Positions 44,501-58,822 of a DNA stretch of 64,000 bases are shown here, one piece after another. This stretch comes from Salminus brasiliensis. Lineage: Eukaryota; Chordata; Actinopteri; Characiformes; Bryconidae. Under the pieces are notes generated by a model that was not told the DNA's origin, searched no databases, and was given only the letters and a program-made list of their open reading frames with translations. A program made the position numbers and the translations under genes. The first letter of the stretch is position 1. Every line of letters starts with the position of its first letter. Where the stretch lies: positions 48,526,594 through 48,590,593 of the forward strand of contig NC_132879.1 of NCBI RefSeq assembly GCF_030463535.1. The letters run 5' to 3'.

Positions 44501-47488
44501 ATGCCACAGTCTGTTTGCGCACTGTTGCTGATCATAGGCATCCCTTCATGACCACAGTTTACCCACCTCTAAAGACTACCTCCAGCATGATAATGCACCA
44601 TGTTACAAAAGTTCAGTTCAGTTTTGTAGAATCCATGCCGCAAAAATGAAGGCTATTTTAGGAGTAAAGAGAGGTTCCTCCAATTATAAGTACAGTGTTC
44701 AGAAATAAGAGCTCAGTGAGTCACGTTGCTCACATTCATAAAGTGTCTAGCGTCTATAAGGAAGAACTGCAGCAGCCTTCACAGCCGTTTTAGAATGACA
44801 GCCAGGGGAAAACCCATTTGCAACCAAGTGAAAGAAGATGTCTGTTGCTATGGAAATAATCAAAAGTTGTTCCATGTTTTATTATGCCTTTTCACTGCAT
44901 GCCTTAATGTTGACGGCCATGAACACCTGAGGGGATTCTACCAACTGGAAACAGCCTAGAGTATTACCATCATTCAGGACATGTGATTCACCATCCCTAA
45001 CCCTTCCAGAAAATTCTCCCACAGGAAAGAACCAACATGGTCGCACCTTAATCAGAGCTGAGATGAAAATATTTAATGTGCACTAAATGTCCAAATGTTT
45101 GTGGACACCTGTTCTAATAAATGCTACAGAGAAGGACAGCTAACAGAATAACACTCTGAAGCAGATAAACATGAACCTATAGGCACTATGCCTAATGCCA
45201 GGTGTGGGCTAGAAGGGTAAAAAGCCCCCAGGATTGAGCTGTGGAGCAGTGGAACTGTTTTCTCTGTAATGGTGGATGGTGCTCCATCCAATACATTCGG
45301 GATGAGTTGGGGATGAGGTGGGGTGGTGATCATCCAACATCCTGACGCTCTTGTCGATGAATGCAACCAAATCCTCACAACAATGCTCCAACATCTAGTA
45401 GAAAGCCTGTTACCCGAGTTCGGAAGAAAGAACAAATGAGCAGGTGTCCCAATACTTTTGTCCTTATAGTTTATGTATTTTTAATAGTAGCCAGAAGAAA
45501 TAGTGGTAAGGAGGGGAGATGGCGTGTACAGGCTAAGCGAGCGAGCGAGTGAGTGATGCACTCAGATTCAGTCAAGAAGTCTCTCAAAAGAAGGCGGAAC
45601 TGTTCTTCCGTGCTATTCGTAACCATGGCAACTACATGTCTTCTGTGACTTCAATCTCTCTGGGATTATTAGGGAGACAGGGACAGTGCAGACATTGTGA
45701 CATGTGTGTCTGTGTGTGTGAGTGTGTGCCCACCAGTGAGAGTGGCACAGTCTGCTTTTGGAGAGCATTTGGAAACGTGTTGTAGAAATTCTTCATTCCT
45801 TCATTGTCACTAAAGATGTTCTTTAATGGTTCATTTTGGACGTTTTGAAGCTTTTGAACTTAAATGAACACTGGATTTATTGCATGATTTACAGCATGAT
45901 GAGATGTTGGTAGACACTCTAGCATGGTCACCTTTGGACTGCTCTTGTTTCAAGGCAGCATTATGTAGCATTTTTACCTTAAAATAACAGCTTTATACTC
46001 ATGCTGATGAGCCACTGACCTGTAATAGGGGAGCAGCGCCACTATCATGGCTACTCCGAGCTCAGGACGCCAAAAACTGCAGTATGTAACTGGACAAAAT
46101 GGGCAGGACAACGCCCACAGGGTCACATGCATGTAAAATCCTGTAATGCTACTCTACCGCTTCAGCCCACATGCTTCTTTCACCTTCAGTGACAGTTCAA
46201 GATCTCTCAGCTTGTAAAATGCATGTGAAGAGTTTCCTTCAGTGGTGGCTCAAAATTCTAATTCCACTTCCTGACTGTAGGGGGAGCCCAGGAGCAGGAA
46301 ATACCAGATAAATGGCAATTATCATTTAATGCAGCCTTAAAATCATAAAACTTTAGTCAAATAAAAAAGGGAAATGGGATATATGGGACACTTGAGAGGA
46401 GAGATCTCTTTCTGTTGCTTTGTCTCACGGCCTCCCTTTCTCTCTCACACTCTCACTCTTACTTGTGTGCTCTGGGTGGTATTCTCAGGTATCATTCAGG
46501 ATGTATTCGTATGTTGTATTTGCCTCAGTTGTATTTCCACACTGTATTTCCAAAACATTTTACAAGAGAGGCCTTCTTAACCTTCTTAACCTTTAAATGG
46601 TGGTCAGTGTAAAAATATTTCCTTCTAGGCCATTTAGAAGCATTTCTATTGGCCTGTTCATCATGACATTTTGACGCACTGTAAAACACAGATGTCGAAA
46701 AGTGTCTCAACATGAGAAATGAAGCAAAAATGAAGATATAAAGTATATGAATGACAACGAGAATCATCCTTATCATTAAGTTAATTGTGCACTGTTTATA
46801 AATTAATGTGTTACCTTAAACCATCGTGAAGTTTAACTTACTGAACTGCATTTCGTAGGGTTCAAAGCAGGCTCTAAATAAAACTCCCCCACTTTAACAT
46901 AACGTTTTCTGTTCCGCACAATAATGTGTGAAATAACCCCAAAAAACCCTACGGACAAAAATCTGTCAACCTTACAAAACAAACACCCAAACAGTTACTT
47001 ATCAACAGTGTTTTATAAACACTGTAAACAGTGAGAAGTCTATGGAGAAAACTCTATTAAAATGAATTAATGTTTAACCAGGAAAATATCACTTTTTATG
47101 TGAGCTTATATCCAAAATCAATAATAGGTCAATATTCTATCAGTTAATAGAATGGTTAACTGATAAAACACTGATTCGTTAAACCAGTGTTTCTCAGCCT
47201 TGGTCCTGGAGGCACCCTGCCCTGCACATATTGCTTTCCCTTCTCCCAACACAGCTGATTCAACTACTCAGTAAATTAACTTCCTTAAAGTCCTTTGGAT
47301 GGGGTGTGTTAAAGCAGGGATACCATTGAAATGTGCAGGACGGGGTGCCTCCAGGACCAGGGTTCAGAAACACTGGGTTAAACTTTTAGGAAAATGGTAT
47401 TTGAATGTTTTTCAAAAGTAGCTGTGTTCAGGTGAGTACTGCCATTACTAATAAGAACCTTTAGAGACTGAATAACACAAAAATCAAT

Positions 47489-47529
<41 letters not shown>

Positions 47530-48765
47530 TTTCACTTACCCTCTGTGTCTCCATGTAATGACTTTACAACGTCTGTGCCATTTGGAATCTTTCCGCTGTA
47601 AGAAAAACAACACTGGATCACATGAATATTCATAGCTGCTGCTGTCTTATCAAAACCCTATAAGTCCATTTTTCCAGACTGTTTATAATCACCAGCTGCC
47701 CTTTCATGTGTAAAAATGTCATGAGAAATGGACCAATACCGTTACACTACCGTAGTTAGTGTACTGTATTACAATAATAAGTATATTGTGTTAAGCTAGG
47801 TTATTGATTGCAGGGTTGTGGGTTCGACATCCGAGTCTAGCTAAGATGCAACTGTGAGACTATTGAGCAAGATCCTTACCGCTTGCAACACTGACCCAAG
47901 CATTCTAATCTGGGATATGCAAAGAGCAGAAATTTATTGCAGTAGAATGATAATAAAGGCATTTAATACATTAAAGGTCTTAATTTAATAAGGGTTAATT
48001 TTCTCAGGGTTGTGAGTTCAATACCCATGTAAAATAAACTGCCACGTTTGTGCCCTTGAGTAAGGGCCTTTACCTCCTTGCTTCAGGGGTGATGTGACTG
48101 GGCCTGTACTCTGACTTTTGGGCTGCATATTGACAAGAACCTGGCGATAGGGGTTCCTACAGTGGTTATGATTATATATATCATGATATATAGCGATACT
48201 GTTAGCAAGGCGCTATATTAAGGGAGGACAATATGATGATATTTTAATGTGGTGAGAAATTCTGTATCGTATTGTGGATATTGCCGATCAACTGCACATT
48301 TCATTACAGCGAGTGTAATTAGTGCTGTAATCAGTGCAGCAGATTTTGTGAGTAGATTTTTGAGTATTTGAACAGCAGTTTTTAAGAATCTGACACTGAT
48401 ATATTTTGTCTGATGTTAAAATATGATAATGGTTTCATGAAATGGTCTTTAAATATTGTGATACACACCATCATAGATATAAAAGAGTAAAGGAAAAGTT
48501 TACTTTTCATCCAGTCAGAACAGTGGGATCTGAAGACAGAGCACAACACTGCTCTCTAGTGGTCGGGGTTTTAACACAACACTAAATGAACCGCTGTCTG
48601 CCACCAATCTTTACTTACTTTGATATATCAATATTTTCTTACACCCTAAGCTCTGACACTGACTTTCTAAGCTGGGATATGGAAAGAGAATCCATACGTA
48701 TAAATGACAATAAAGGTATATTATTATTAAAGTTACAATATTCTTAGATATCAGGTATAAACTGC

Positions 48766-48831
<66 letters not shown>

Positions 48832-51800
48832 GTATATATCAATCAAATATATTATGATCCATTATACCAAGTCAAGCAGTAGTAATTCAGTTGAATCTTT
48901 TAAAAAGCCTATGAACCGTAGGTGGGCCAAAAGTATTATTACAAACTTCTATTACCAGAGAATAGCTCCACCAGTCCCCTTGGTAATGTGTAATAAGCCT
49001 TGGAGGTGTTAAGGTGTTACAAACAAGAACTTTACATAAACACATGACATTAATAATATTGTACACATTACGGTAGTGATGAGACATAGCTAAGTGCATA
49101 ATAACATGGCTTTATTTCATACCAGTTGATTATGAATAATATGTATGTGTGTATAACCAGCACAAACTCACAATCTTGGAACCTGGAAGATGGCGCTGTC
49201 CACTGCATTGGTCTCACCCTCTTCTTCCAATAGGCTGAAGGCACTGCCACTCAAACCGCTGTCCAGTGAGGCTGTAGTAACAGGGGCATCAGCAGATCTA
49301 TGGCTGCGGGATGCTGTTTTGAGAGCGCACTACATGAGTTATACACACGTCTCTCGTCCACCTGAATGGACAACTACCACTGGCCTATGACGCCATTATC
49401 CAGCAGCAACAAGTGTTTAAGGTAGGGAACCAAGCACAGCCTTCAAACACCTCCCAGCCCCTGCCCTATCCACTTATTCCTGACCACTACTCTCTCTATA
49501 CCAAATGAGAAGCCTAAATGCGGACATGCGCGCACACACACATACTCGCACCCAGTCGCACGCTCACACAATTACTCATACATATATAAACACAAATAGA
49601 AATGAGACAGTATTAACCACAGGTAGAGAGCATATGACATGGCACCATAACGCATAACAACAGATATGCATAGCAAACAGCGAAGAACAGCAGCAGCAGA
49701 AGCGTTGACAGACAGAAGAAAGCATTAAACTGTTCATTAGTAATTCCAGTGTATTAGCAACTTGTGTGTTTAGCCTGAATAATCGCATTAGCCTAATTCT
49801 GCTACGTGTGTGAGACTCTATTTAAACTGCGGTTAATTGTCATTAAGCGTATTTGAGAAACTGTACATTTTAATGTCCTTATTAAGCCTGGAATAAAACT
49901 GTGGCTGTGTATGGCTGAGTGATGGGTGATGGTGTGAAGTGGGATGCATGATTTTGGCACGACACATAATTCATGCACGCAGCCTTCTCAGCACAGGTTC
50001 CCCAACACTGGCTCGTACAGCTTCACTAACACCAGGCATCCACATAGCGTCACACAAAGGTTGCAAGGGTCAGCTCTATAGCTGTCTATGAGAGGTCAGT
50101 GGCAGATCTAGGTACGGGCAACAAGGGTGGTGACCCAGGGCAGCCTGTGGCAGCTTAAACAGCAGAATTCATTTTTCACATTAATGATATTGTAGAGTTC
50201 AGTGGGAGACATAGGCTACATGAGGCTCCATCTCTGCTTAGTTGACATTAGGACGGGGAATCCAAAAGGCACCCTAAAGCATCATGGGACATCATAATGT
50301 CACTAATCAAACCAGTGTGGACACAGTACACCTCCAAGGTGAACTGGTACTGTTGTATTAATGCTGGTATACTAGTTCGAGTATTAGACAAAAGTATTGG
50401 GACACCTGCTGATTCATTGTTTCTTCTGAAATCAATGATTTAAAAAAAGAGTTTTGGTAAAAAACTTTGCTTTTAGTTGGAACTGTCTCTACTGTCCAGG
50501 GAAAGCTTTTTACTAGATTTTGGAGCATTGCTGTGAGGATCTGATTGCATTTAACTTCACAACTCATCTCAAAGGTACTGGATGGAGCATCATCATTCCA
50601 GAGAACACAGTTCCATTGCTCCTCAGCTCAATCCTGGGGGGCTTTATACACCTCTAGCCCATGACTGGTTTTGGTGTGAGCATATGTTGCTATGTTGCAT
50701 GCTATGCTGTTAACTTCGTGGTAGGATGGTGCTGAAGCCAGGGTTTACCCAGTGTGCCATACAAGCTAGAACCACCACTGTACCAAATGACCATCAGCTG
50801 GTATTGATATTCTGGTTTTAGTGAAGCATGGGTCTGTGGGACAAGGCTGTGTCACGCTGCATGAATTATCTGTGGAGTGGCAGAGTGTCTAAGCCCCTTC
50901 ATCTTCCCTGTAGGTGTGCGTTAGTAACTCAGCATCCTCTCTCTCTTTCTTTCTCTCACTCGCTCTCTCTCGCTCTCGCTCTTGGACTTTTGCACTTGTG
51001 CAACACTTGGGACTCTCACCTCCGTCCAGCTGTGGCCTCTCTTCCGACATGGCTTTGCGGAGGGTCAGGTGACGGCCATCAGTGATCTCATTGGCCGCCG
51101 CTTTCTGTATGGTGAGCACGCCCACTACGCTGTGTCTGTGGTGCCTCAGGGAGAGGCGGCCATTTTGGGCTGGGGGAGGTAGTGGTGAGGCCACGTACAA
51201 GCCGAGGGGTTGGGTAGGGGAGGGGGGGATTTGGGGAGGAGGGGGTTTTGGGAGAAGTTAGGGAAGGGTTAGGGGGGGACGAGATGGAGACTCAGAGTAT
51301 GAACTCCTTACAACAAGGACACCACCAGCTTTTTACTGTACTTCATAGTCACATGCAGCCACAGTGCGCGCCCCCCTGCCCACAAAGGGGGGTTGGGTTG
51401 AGGGGGGAGGTTGGGTTAGAGGGGGCGTTGCGCGTCCACTGAGGTGCATTGTGGGCCAGCAGTAGCCACAGGGAGAGAGGGGGAAGAAGAAGAAGAAGAA
51501 TAGGCAGGGTGGTCGCGGGCAGCAAAGGCCGCATGCACAGCCGGCTCAGTGGAGGGGGGGAGCTGCAGAAAAAGCCGGGGGCCGTTCGAGAACCGAACAC
51601 ACGACCCAGTTGGACAACAGAATAGAAAGGATTTCCGGAAAATGGAGGAGTCAGCAAACGGGAGCAGAAGGGGGTCCAGGATAAGTGGCCAGCAAGGAAT
51701 GTTGGCGCAAGCGCTGCCCTTTGTGCTCAGGGCGCTGCGAGCTGGCAAGGGATGTCCCATGGCAGCTGAGCTAGCCCTAATTTGAAAATAACAGGGGCGA

Positions 51801-54800
51801 CCCCAGCTATTTTTTCCAGACCTAGCTTCGGCAGCAGTCAGATGTGCTCATGTAGACGCCCCTCTTCTGAATCGCCTCCCGGCATACAGAGAAAGGTCTG
51901 TATGACTCGGCGCCTGACAGATCGGGTCAGACTTTCTGACAGTGATTGACAGGTCGACCCTCAGTGGCTTAGTAAGCATCCTAGTTAAGCCTGTTGGGCT
52001 GTGTGCACTGATGAGATTAAACAGGCCAGAGTTCTTTTGATTTGGTCTGCATTTTATGCACTGTATTAAATTAAGGGGTACAGCATTATTGGCCTTATTG
52101 AACAGGGCATAGCAGCTGCTATGCTTAAAGCCTGATTTCTCTCGGTAACATAAATGGCTTATTTATATTGGTGTTAGTGAGGTTTTTAATTTTAATAATA
52201 GTTAATGATAGTTTAATTCACAGCTGTAATATTTTATTGTTTATAAAGGATTTATTCTTATATTAAGCTATATTAGGAATGATTTGTTATGGTTTAAGAA
52301 TGTACATTTTATTCACATTAGCATAACATTTATTTACATTTGGAGCCTTAAACCTGTTTACTCCTTTATGTGAATTGCCTCTGAGTGTTTGCAGGAATAG
52401 TAAAAGGGCTCTACGTGCGTGCAAGTGTGTGCGTGCATGTGCGTGCAGAGTGGTAAAGTGTCTCCAGTACACAGGTGAGAACACACAGGAGAGGAAGCAG
52501 TGAGGTGAATAGACTGTGACCACAGGGGGACCAGAACAAGGGATAGAGAATACTAAAAAAATTCAAGGAAAAAGGGGTGGCAAAAAAAAAAAAAACCCAG
52601 AAGAACAGAAGGAGGAACAGATGAGTGTGAAGGCAGCCATGCTGTGGAGGCTTTATTTGCGTCGTTTACTTGGTTGGAGGCGGTGCTGGCCAGCAGCTTC
52701 AGCCGTTGCCGTGGCGTCGTCAGGGTGCGCCCGGGCCGCGCCACTTTTGCTGTGAGCGCGGGGGGTCCCGTGTGAACGAGCTTGACCCTCGGAGGGAGAC
52801 GGCTTCGATGTGCTGGGGCTACTGTGAGATTTCTCAATAGTGGGAACCTGCGTGTCTAAAACAACCAGAACCAAATTACCACAGCAAGCCCCTGATGTCC
52901 TGCTTTTCTACCTCTTTCGAAGATGGTTCTCTAGTCCCACCTCTCCCACGGTGCAGCCCGCCACTCTCATACGCCCCTTTGACTTATGGCCAAAAGAGAC
53001 CACAGATACTGAAAGATTTGACTTTGAAAGACAACGGTCTTGACAGAGTGTGTCTGTTAGTAGAAATTGCAATGAACTGTATTAACCTTAAATCCCCTGG
53101 GAGCACAGTTTAATATACTGAGGGTGAGCGTTCAGCAAAGTTTACACAAAGCAGAAAAACTCCAAATCACTAAAATACACTCATCAGCCCTTCCTGAGAA
53201 CAGTTTAATGTTCTAATGAAAGTGCATGACTGACAGCCTTCTGTTTCTGTCAGTCTATCACAGATCTTTAGGGTTTAATGAGGTTTTAATATCCGTAACT
53301 GAGTCACCAGCCCATATATAGATAAAAGCTTGAGACGCGACTGGGGCAGCAGCTGACCCACGTGCACCTTTGTGCCAACGGGGCACATAGAGCAGCCACT
53401 CCCCTAGTTGTGGCTCGAGCTTTAGCCTGCCAGGTTTAGCTTTAGCTTCAGCTTTAGTTCTTCAGGATGCTCAGGCTCCAAGAGAGGGTGGAGCCATGTT
53501 GGCCTTGTGATTGATCAGGGGTATGCAGAGGTAGGCCTGACCACTCTTAAGGCCACCCATTCTAAATCAGGAGGAGATCAATACTGGTAAAAAACAGCAG
53601 ACATCTGTACATAATGTACATTCCTACTGGGGGCCCTGAGGAGCCAGATTAACGACATTAGAAAGAAAACTCAGATTTAGCTTCCCGGGGGCTTTAATGG
53701 TTAAAATGTGTGGTTTGAGATTAATATTTACCTATCTTACATTAATATCTAACATTAATACCGGTCATGCAGCTAGCTAACTATTCAAAGTGGCGACATT
53801 CATTACAAAACCGATCAAGAGAACACAGAATAGCCATGCGGAGGAATTTTAAAAATAAATAAATAAACAAACAAATAAATAAATACAAAAAAATAAGATA
53901 ATTACAAACTCTATTCAGTAGAAAAGTAGTTATCCAACATTAAGTTACCTTTAGCTGACATAACACTAGCTTGTGTTATCTTATTGTTAATAAGAGATCT
54001 TGTTATTGGCTACAGTTTAATAAGTGACTATTTTAAGAAAGAGCTTTAGCATGATAAGCTGTCCAAACAAAGTGCGAGAGGTGTTTACATTTCCGCATGC
54101 TTCAAACTGAAAGAGCCAGGAGAGTGGACACTGGTAGGCCAGTGGAGCGGAACTGAAAGTCCCTTATATTACCGGCCTGGTTTTCTTTATGTGCTTGTTA
54201 GTTTAGCACTTTATTTAGTTTATTTAGTCTTGGTTAGGTTGGTTAGGTTTCATTCGACACAGCTAATGCGATGACTGGGCAGTCTTGCTTCACCCTGCAT
54301 GGGAAGGCTAGGATGGAGCGCTGAAAAGCGCAGAACTGTTGTGAGCTGAACACACATGTATGAGAGAGCATGGAGCCAAAGCTACAATGGGTGAGTGATG
54401 CAGACTGGCCAGAAAGAGAAGAGAGAGAGAAATAGAGAGGGAGACAGAAAAGCAAGTATAGAAAGAAACTAAATAGAGAGAGACAGATTAAGTGGGGGAT
54501 GGGGAGGGATGCAGGGAGGGCAGCCAAACAGAAGAGAGTGTGAATCCACTGTAAAGGCCTAATTAATAAACGCATGTCCTACCCTTAGCAGGGTCAGGGA
54601 AGATGCCGTGGCTGCGGCTCTTGATGACGGAGGATTTGGGCGAGTCCTGGCTGCCATGGCCCGAGGTTTTGGGTGAGTGTCCCGCGGGTGGTTTGGGCGA
54701 GTGCTGGCGGCCCTGGCCTGAGTGCGAGCGGCGGTGGTGCTCCCCCTCACTCTGCTCTTTCAGCGGCAGCCAACGCGGCATATTATCCAGCTGAGCCGTG

Positions 54801-57800
54801 TTTGACAGGTCAATCAGCACCTACACCATGCCACACAACCTTGTTACATAATTTGCCAGCTGTGTGCGCGTTTACGACAGTGTTTGTGTACACTACTGTT
54901 CACAAGTATTACACAGTATAACACCTGTTTGCAGACAAGTATATATAGTGATTAACATGCTAGTCCTGTGCAATTTATAGGTTTCAAATAATTCCTCAAT
55001 TTTAGATGTGCTCTGAATGATAAACAGAACTCTCTCTCATCTCAGAGTAAAGCTTTAAGAGTATTACTATCAGAAAGCCAGGTCCAGGCTTAAGACAGAC
55101 ATGCCTGAAAACTATTTGTTGTCATTGCATCTGTATGATGAAGTGCTTCCCTATCAGTTTTGCAGAATTTGACTGAATCTGAGTAGGACGTTTAGCTGTG
55201 TAGCTCCATCCAACTCAGAATTTATCCTGCTGATTTTATCATTAGCCACATTATTCACAAACACAAGCGACACAGTTCAACTGTCAGCTATACATGTCCA
55301 TGCCAAAAACACTGCCTCCACCATGTTTGGAGGATGATGTGGTAGGCTTCAGGTTATGGGCCTTTCCTTCCTTCTCCATACTCTTCTTTTCCCATCCTTT
55401 TCATGTACGTTAACCGTGGTTTGAATCGATTTGCATCTTGAGGTAATGTTACATGTATTTACATTGAAGAAAGCATCTCTTGTGTTGATGACTTGACTAG
55501 ATGTTGTAAAGAGGGGTTTTCCTCACCAAGGAAAGAATTCTGCAGTCATCCATTTTTTCTGTGTTGCTGAGCTCACCTGGCCATTCTTGTTTTTTTAAAG
55601 AATGGACCAATTGTTGATTTGGCCATTCCTAAGGTTTTTGATCTCTCTCTTTCTCTAATAGGATAGTTTTTTAGGCTAATGGTGGTCTCTTTTAGGACTG
55701 CATATTCATGAACAGTTACATATTCATGACTGCAGTTCCCATGAACAGCTACCAAATGCAAATTCTACATTTGAATTCAACTTAACGCCATTTATCTCCT
55801 TAAACACTGTGAAAGAACAATTAGTGGTTGGTGTGGCGCAACAGATAATACCACTACCTGCTAGTGAGCTACCTCACCACGTGGGAGACTCCCAGTCTGG
55901 GTGACTATACTGCGCTACACCAATAAGTGTGCTTGGGCAAGACTTCCAACACTACATTGGCCCACCTTTGTAATACGAGTAACCTTGTAAGTCGCTTTGG
56001 ATAAGAGCGCCAGCTAAATGCCATAAATGTAAATGTAACAATGGAACAGGCCACGTCTGGCCATAAAACTGCTATCAGTCTAAACCTGTGAAAAGGGACT
56101 ATGTAAAATGGCCTATAAATAGTTAAGGCATACAAACATGCATACATGTTACCAATTACTGAATTGCTGAATGGTAGTGAAGTTTCTCACCTCTCCCAGG
56201 AAGTCGTTGGAGGAGCACTTGTCATAGTCCCACACACTGACCTCCAAAGTTTTCTTCCTCAGCTAAACACACACATACATTTTAAATTAAAAATGGTCTG
56301 CATAAAGCAGTAAAAGCTGGTGTAGAAGAGTGTAAAACTGATCTGTAGTCTCCAAAACAACGGTGTGCATGATGTATAACAATCAAAAGCCAAAAAACAG
56401 TAAGCATCAATCTCAACAACACTGCCTTGCGCTGCAGTGAGGAAATCCAGATGGTTATATAACAAAAGTTGACTGTACTCACTTCTCTACCTTCTGTTCT
56501 CTCTCAATTAAGACCTGTTCGCCTCGCCTCAACAGTTGAGTGATGGTGCATCAATCAGTGCTGTCATTAGCTGCCTCCGAAAGCTGAGGAGACTGAAAGA
56601 GCTCTTCGGTCTTAATTAAGTTAAAGCACTTCTGGGAGGCTGGAGCCTGGTCCCTGTTCACACCAAAAGCCAGGATTGCCTCTAAAGAGCTTTTATCTAA
56701 TTGAGACCTCAGTACTGTTATGGGCTGCTGATTGTTGAAAGTGCCATTTCATAATGAGTGAAGGCCTCCATTTAGGAAGAGGTTTTACATGCCTGGTGCA
56801 TGAAGGGTTTTGGACATGTAGTTGTGGGATTACCTGCACAATATCTAAGATCAATTGCAGATCATTTTGGCTACATTTACACGACAGGTGTTTTCTGTGT
56901 CTCAGTGTGTCTCAGTGAGTCTCACATTTTTTAGTTCCCATTTGGGCCACTTTTATATGTGGTGTTGCAATCCGATACGCAGCACAATCAGAATTCATGC
57001 GTCATGTCAATCCACCATGCCTTTCATCATAAATGCTCCGAGGAGAAGGGAAAATGGATGACAGTAGTGAGGGAGGTTATCAGTGAGGGAGGTTATTTGG
57101 GGAGATGTCTCTGTTCAAACTAAATTAGAAGGCAGATATCACAGCTGCTCAGTGTTTAAAGAAATTTCTTAAGAAATAGCCGAACGTGGCCACAGGAGGA
57201 CATGGCTGCAGCGTCAAGGGAAAATAAAAAGCCTTAAAACAAAGTTTAAAGAAACCAAGGACGCAAATCAAGGACGCAAACCAAAGAAGCGACGGTGGCT
57301 GAATAACGTGCTTTTTTTACAGCATGCTTGAAGGCATTTTCGGTGACAAACCCAACTGCCAGCCATTGGAACTCATTGATAGCTCCTGTGATGCTAGCAA
57401 AAACGTATGTGAAGCATTGCTCTTTTGCGCATTTGGGTCAGTTTAAGAGCATAAACTGTTTATCGGTCACGGTAAATATAGTCTAAACAGTCACTTTACT
57501 TGCGATCTAAATGTAGCCTTTGACTCTGGCAAGAACCAAATTCATATATTATCCATTTCAGTGCAGGTTCCCATGTGTTTTAAGCTTTCTATGTCTAAAT
57601 ACAGCCTTAGTCTGATATTGCTAATTTCACAGTCCTTTAAAACAAAATGTCAGGAGGATGTTTTCTGGTACACGGACCAAATCTATACATGTTCCCTGTT
57701 GATGAAATCTGGTTCCCTTTAAGCTACTTCAGCAATAGTGTTTAAAAGCATGGCATGCAGTTTACCTGTTCCAGGTGGATATTCTTGTAGATGACAGTCT

Positions 57801-58779
57801 GATTCCACTCTGGGTTCAAACTCTTTTGGGCATGTTTGGACCTTCTCTTGTTCTCAGCACTGCAATCAGGGCATACACCACAAGGAGTCACTCCAGGGAA
57901 CAAGCAAAAGGATCACAACATCACAAACAACAGTGTTCTGCAGTCACACTACAATTAAAAGAGTACGGGACCTCACACATGTTCTTCTGTAGGACTGAAC
58001 GCAACCACCAAATCAGATCTTTTTTATTCTACTATGGAGGAAATCACCTTCTGATATGGACCAGTACCTCACAGATGTTCTTAATGTAAATGAACACAAA
58101 ACACAATCCACAGTATAGGTCCTATTAGGCCTATACTTCATGTCAGGTAACATTTATGAGCTATGAAAATGCGCAAATGTACAGTGAGGCAGAACAAAAA
58201 GACATAAAAGGCAGCAAACATGTCCAAAAAGCAAACTGCTTTGTTGAGCCATTCGTATTCCATATGGATCTGATGGTACTGTAGGAGAAAAGCACATACC
58301 TGGCATTCTGCACAACCATGACCTGACTGTTGGGATCCAACATGCAGCAGAAACAACAACAACAATCCGTAAGGTGTGAGGAAGTGTTCTGAGGATCTGG
58401 GTGTAAGTGTGTATGTGTGTGTATGTGTGTGAGAAATAAAGTGAAAAAATGAGCGAAAGAAGATGACTTAGCTCATGCGGAAGGCTGTGCTTAAAAGTTT
58501 CTGACTGCAAGTGTTTGTGTTTGTGTGTGTGTGTACTGATGCTTAAAGCAGGAGCCCATGCGTACATGCCCATATGGAACACAGCATTAGCGTTCCTGTC
58601 ATTCTGCAGACTCTACACAAGTACTGCATGGTCAAATGATAACTGGTGATGGTCCTAAAACAATACACACACCAACAAACACGTAAATGCACAGCGACTC
58701 ATGATAGGGCAACTCTCAAGTTACGTATAAACCAAGCAGACATATTGATTTTCCCATTATGCTAGCCCGGCCACTGCAC

Positions 58780-58822
<43 letters not shown>

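Noticed and set aside
51349-51785. Open frames on both strands in a G-rich stretch beside the predicted cassette exon
   Set aside because: Frames arise from low-complexity G/C runs; no matching splice phases and no recognisable protein.
54603-54921. Plus-strand frames opposite the pclo linker exon
   Set aside because: Shadows of the real minus-strand exon 54583-54820, which has conserved protein sequence and splice sites.
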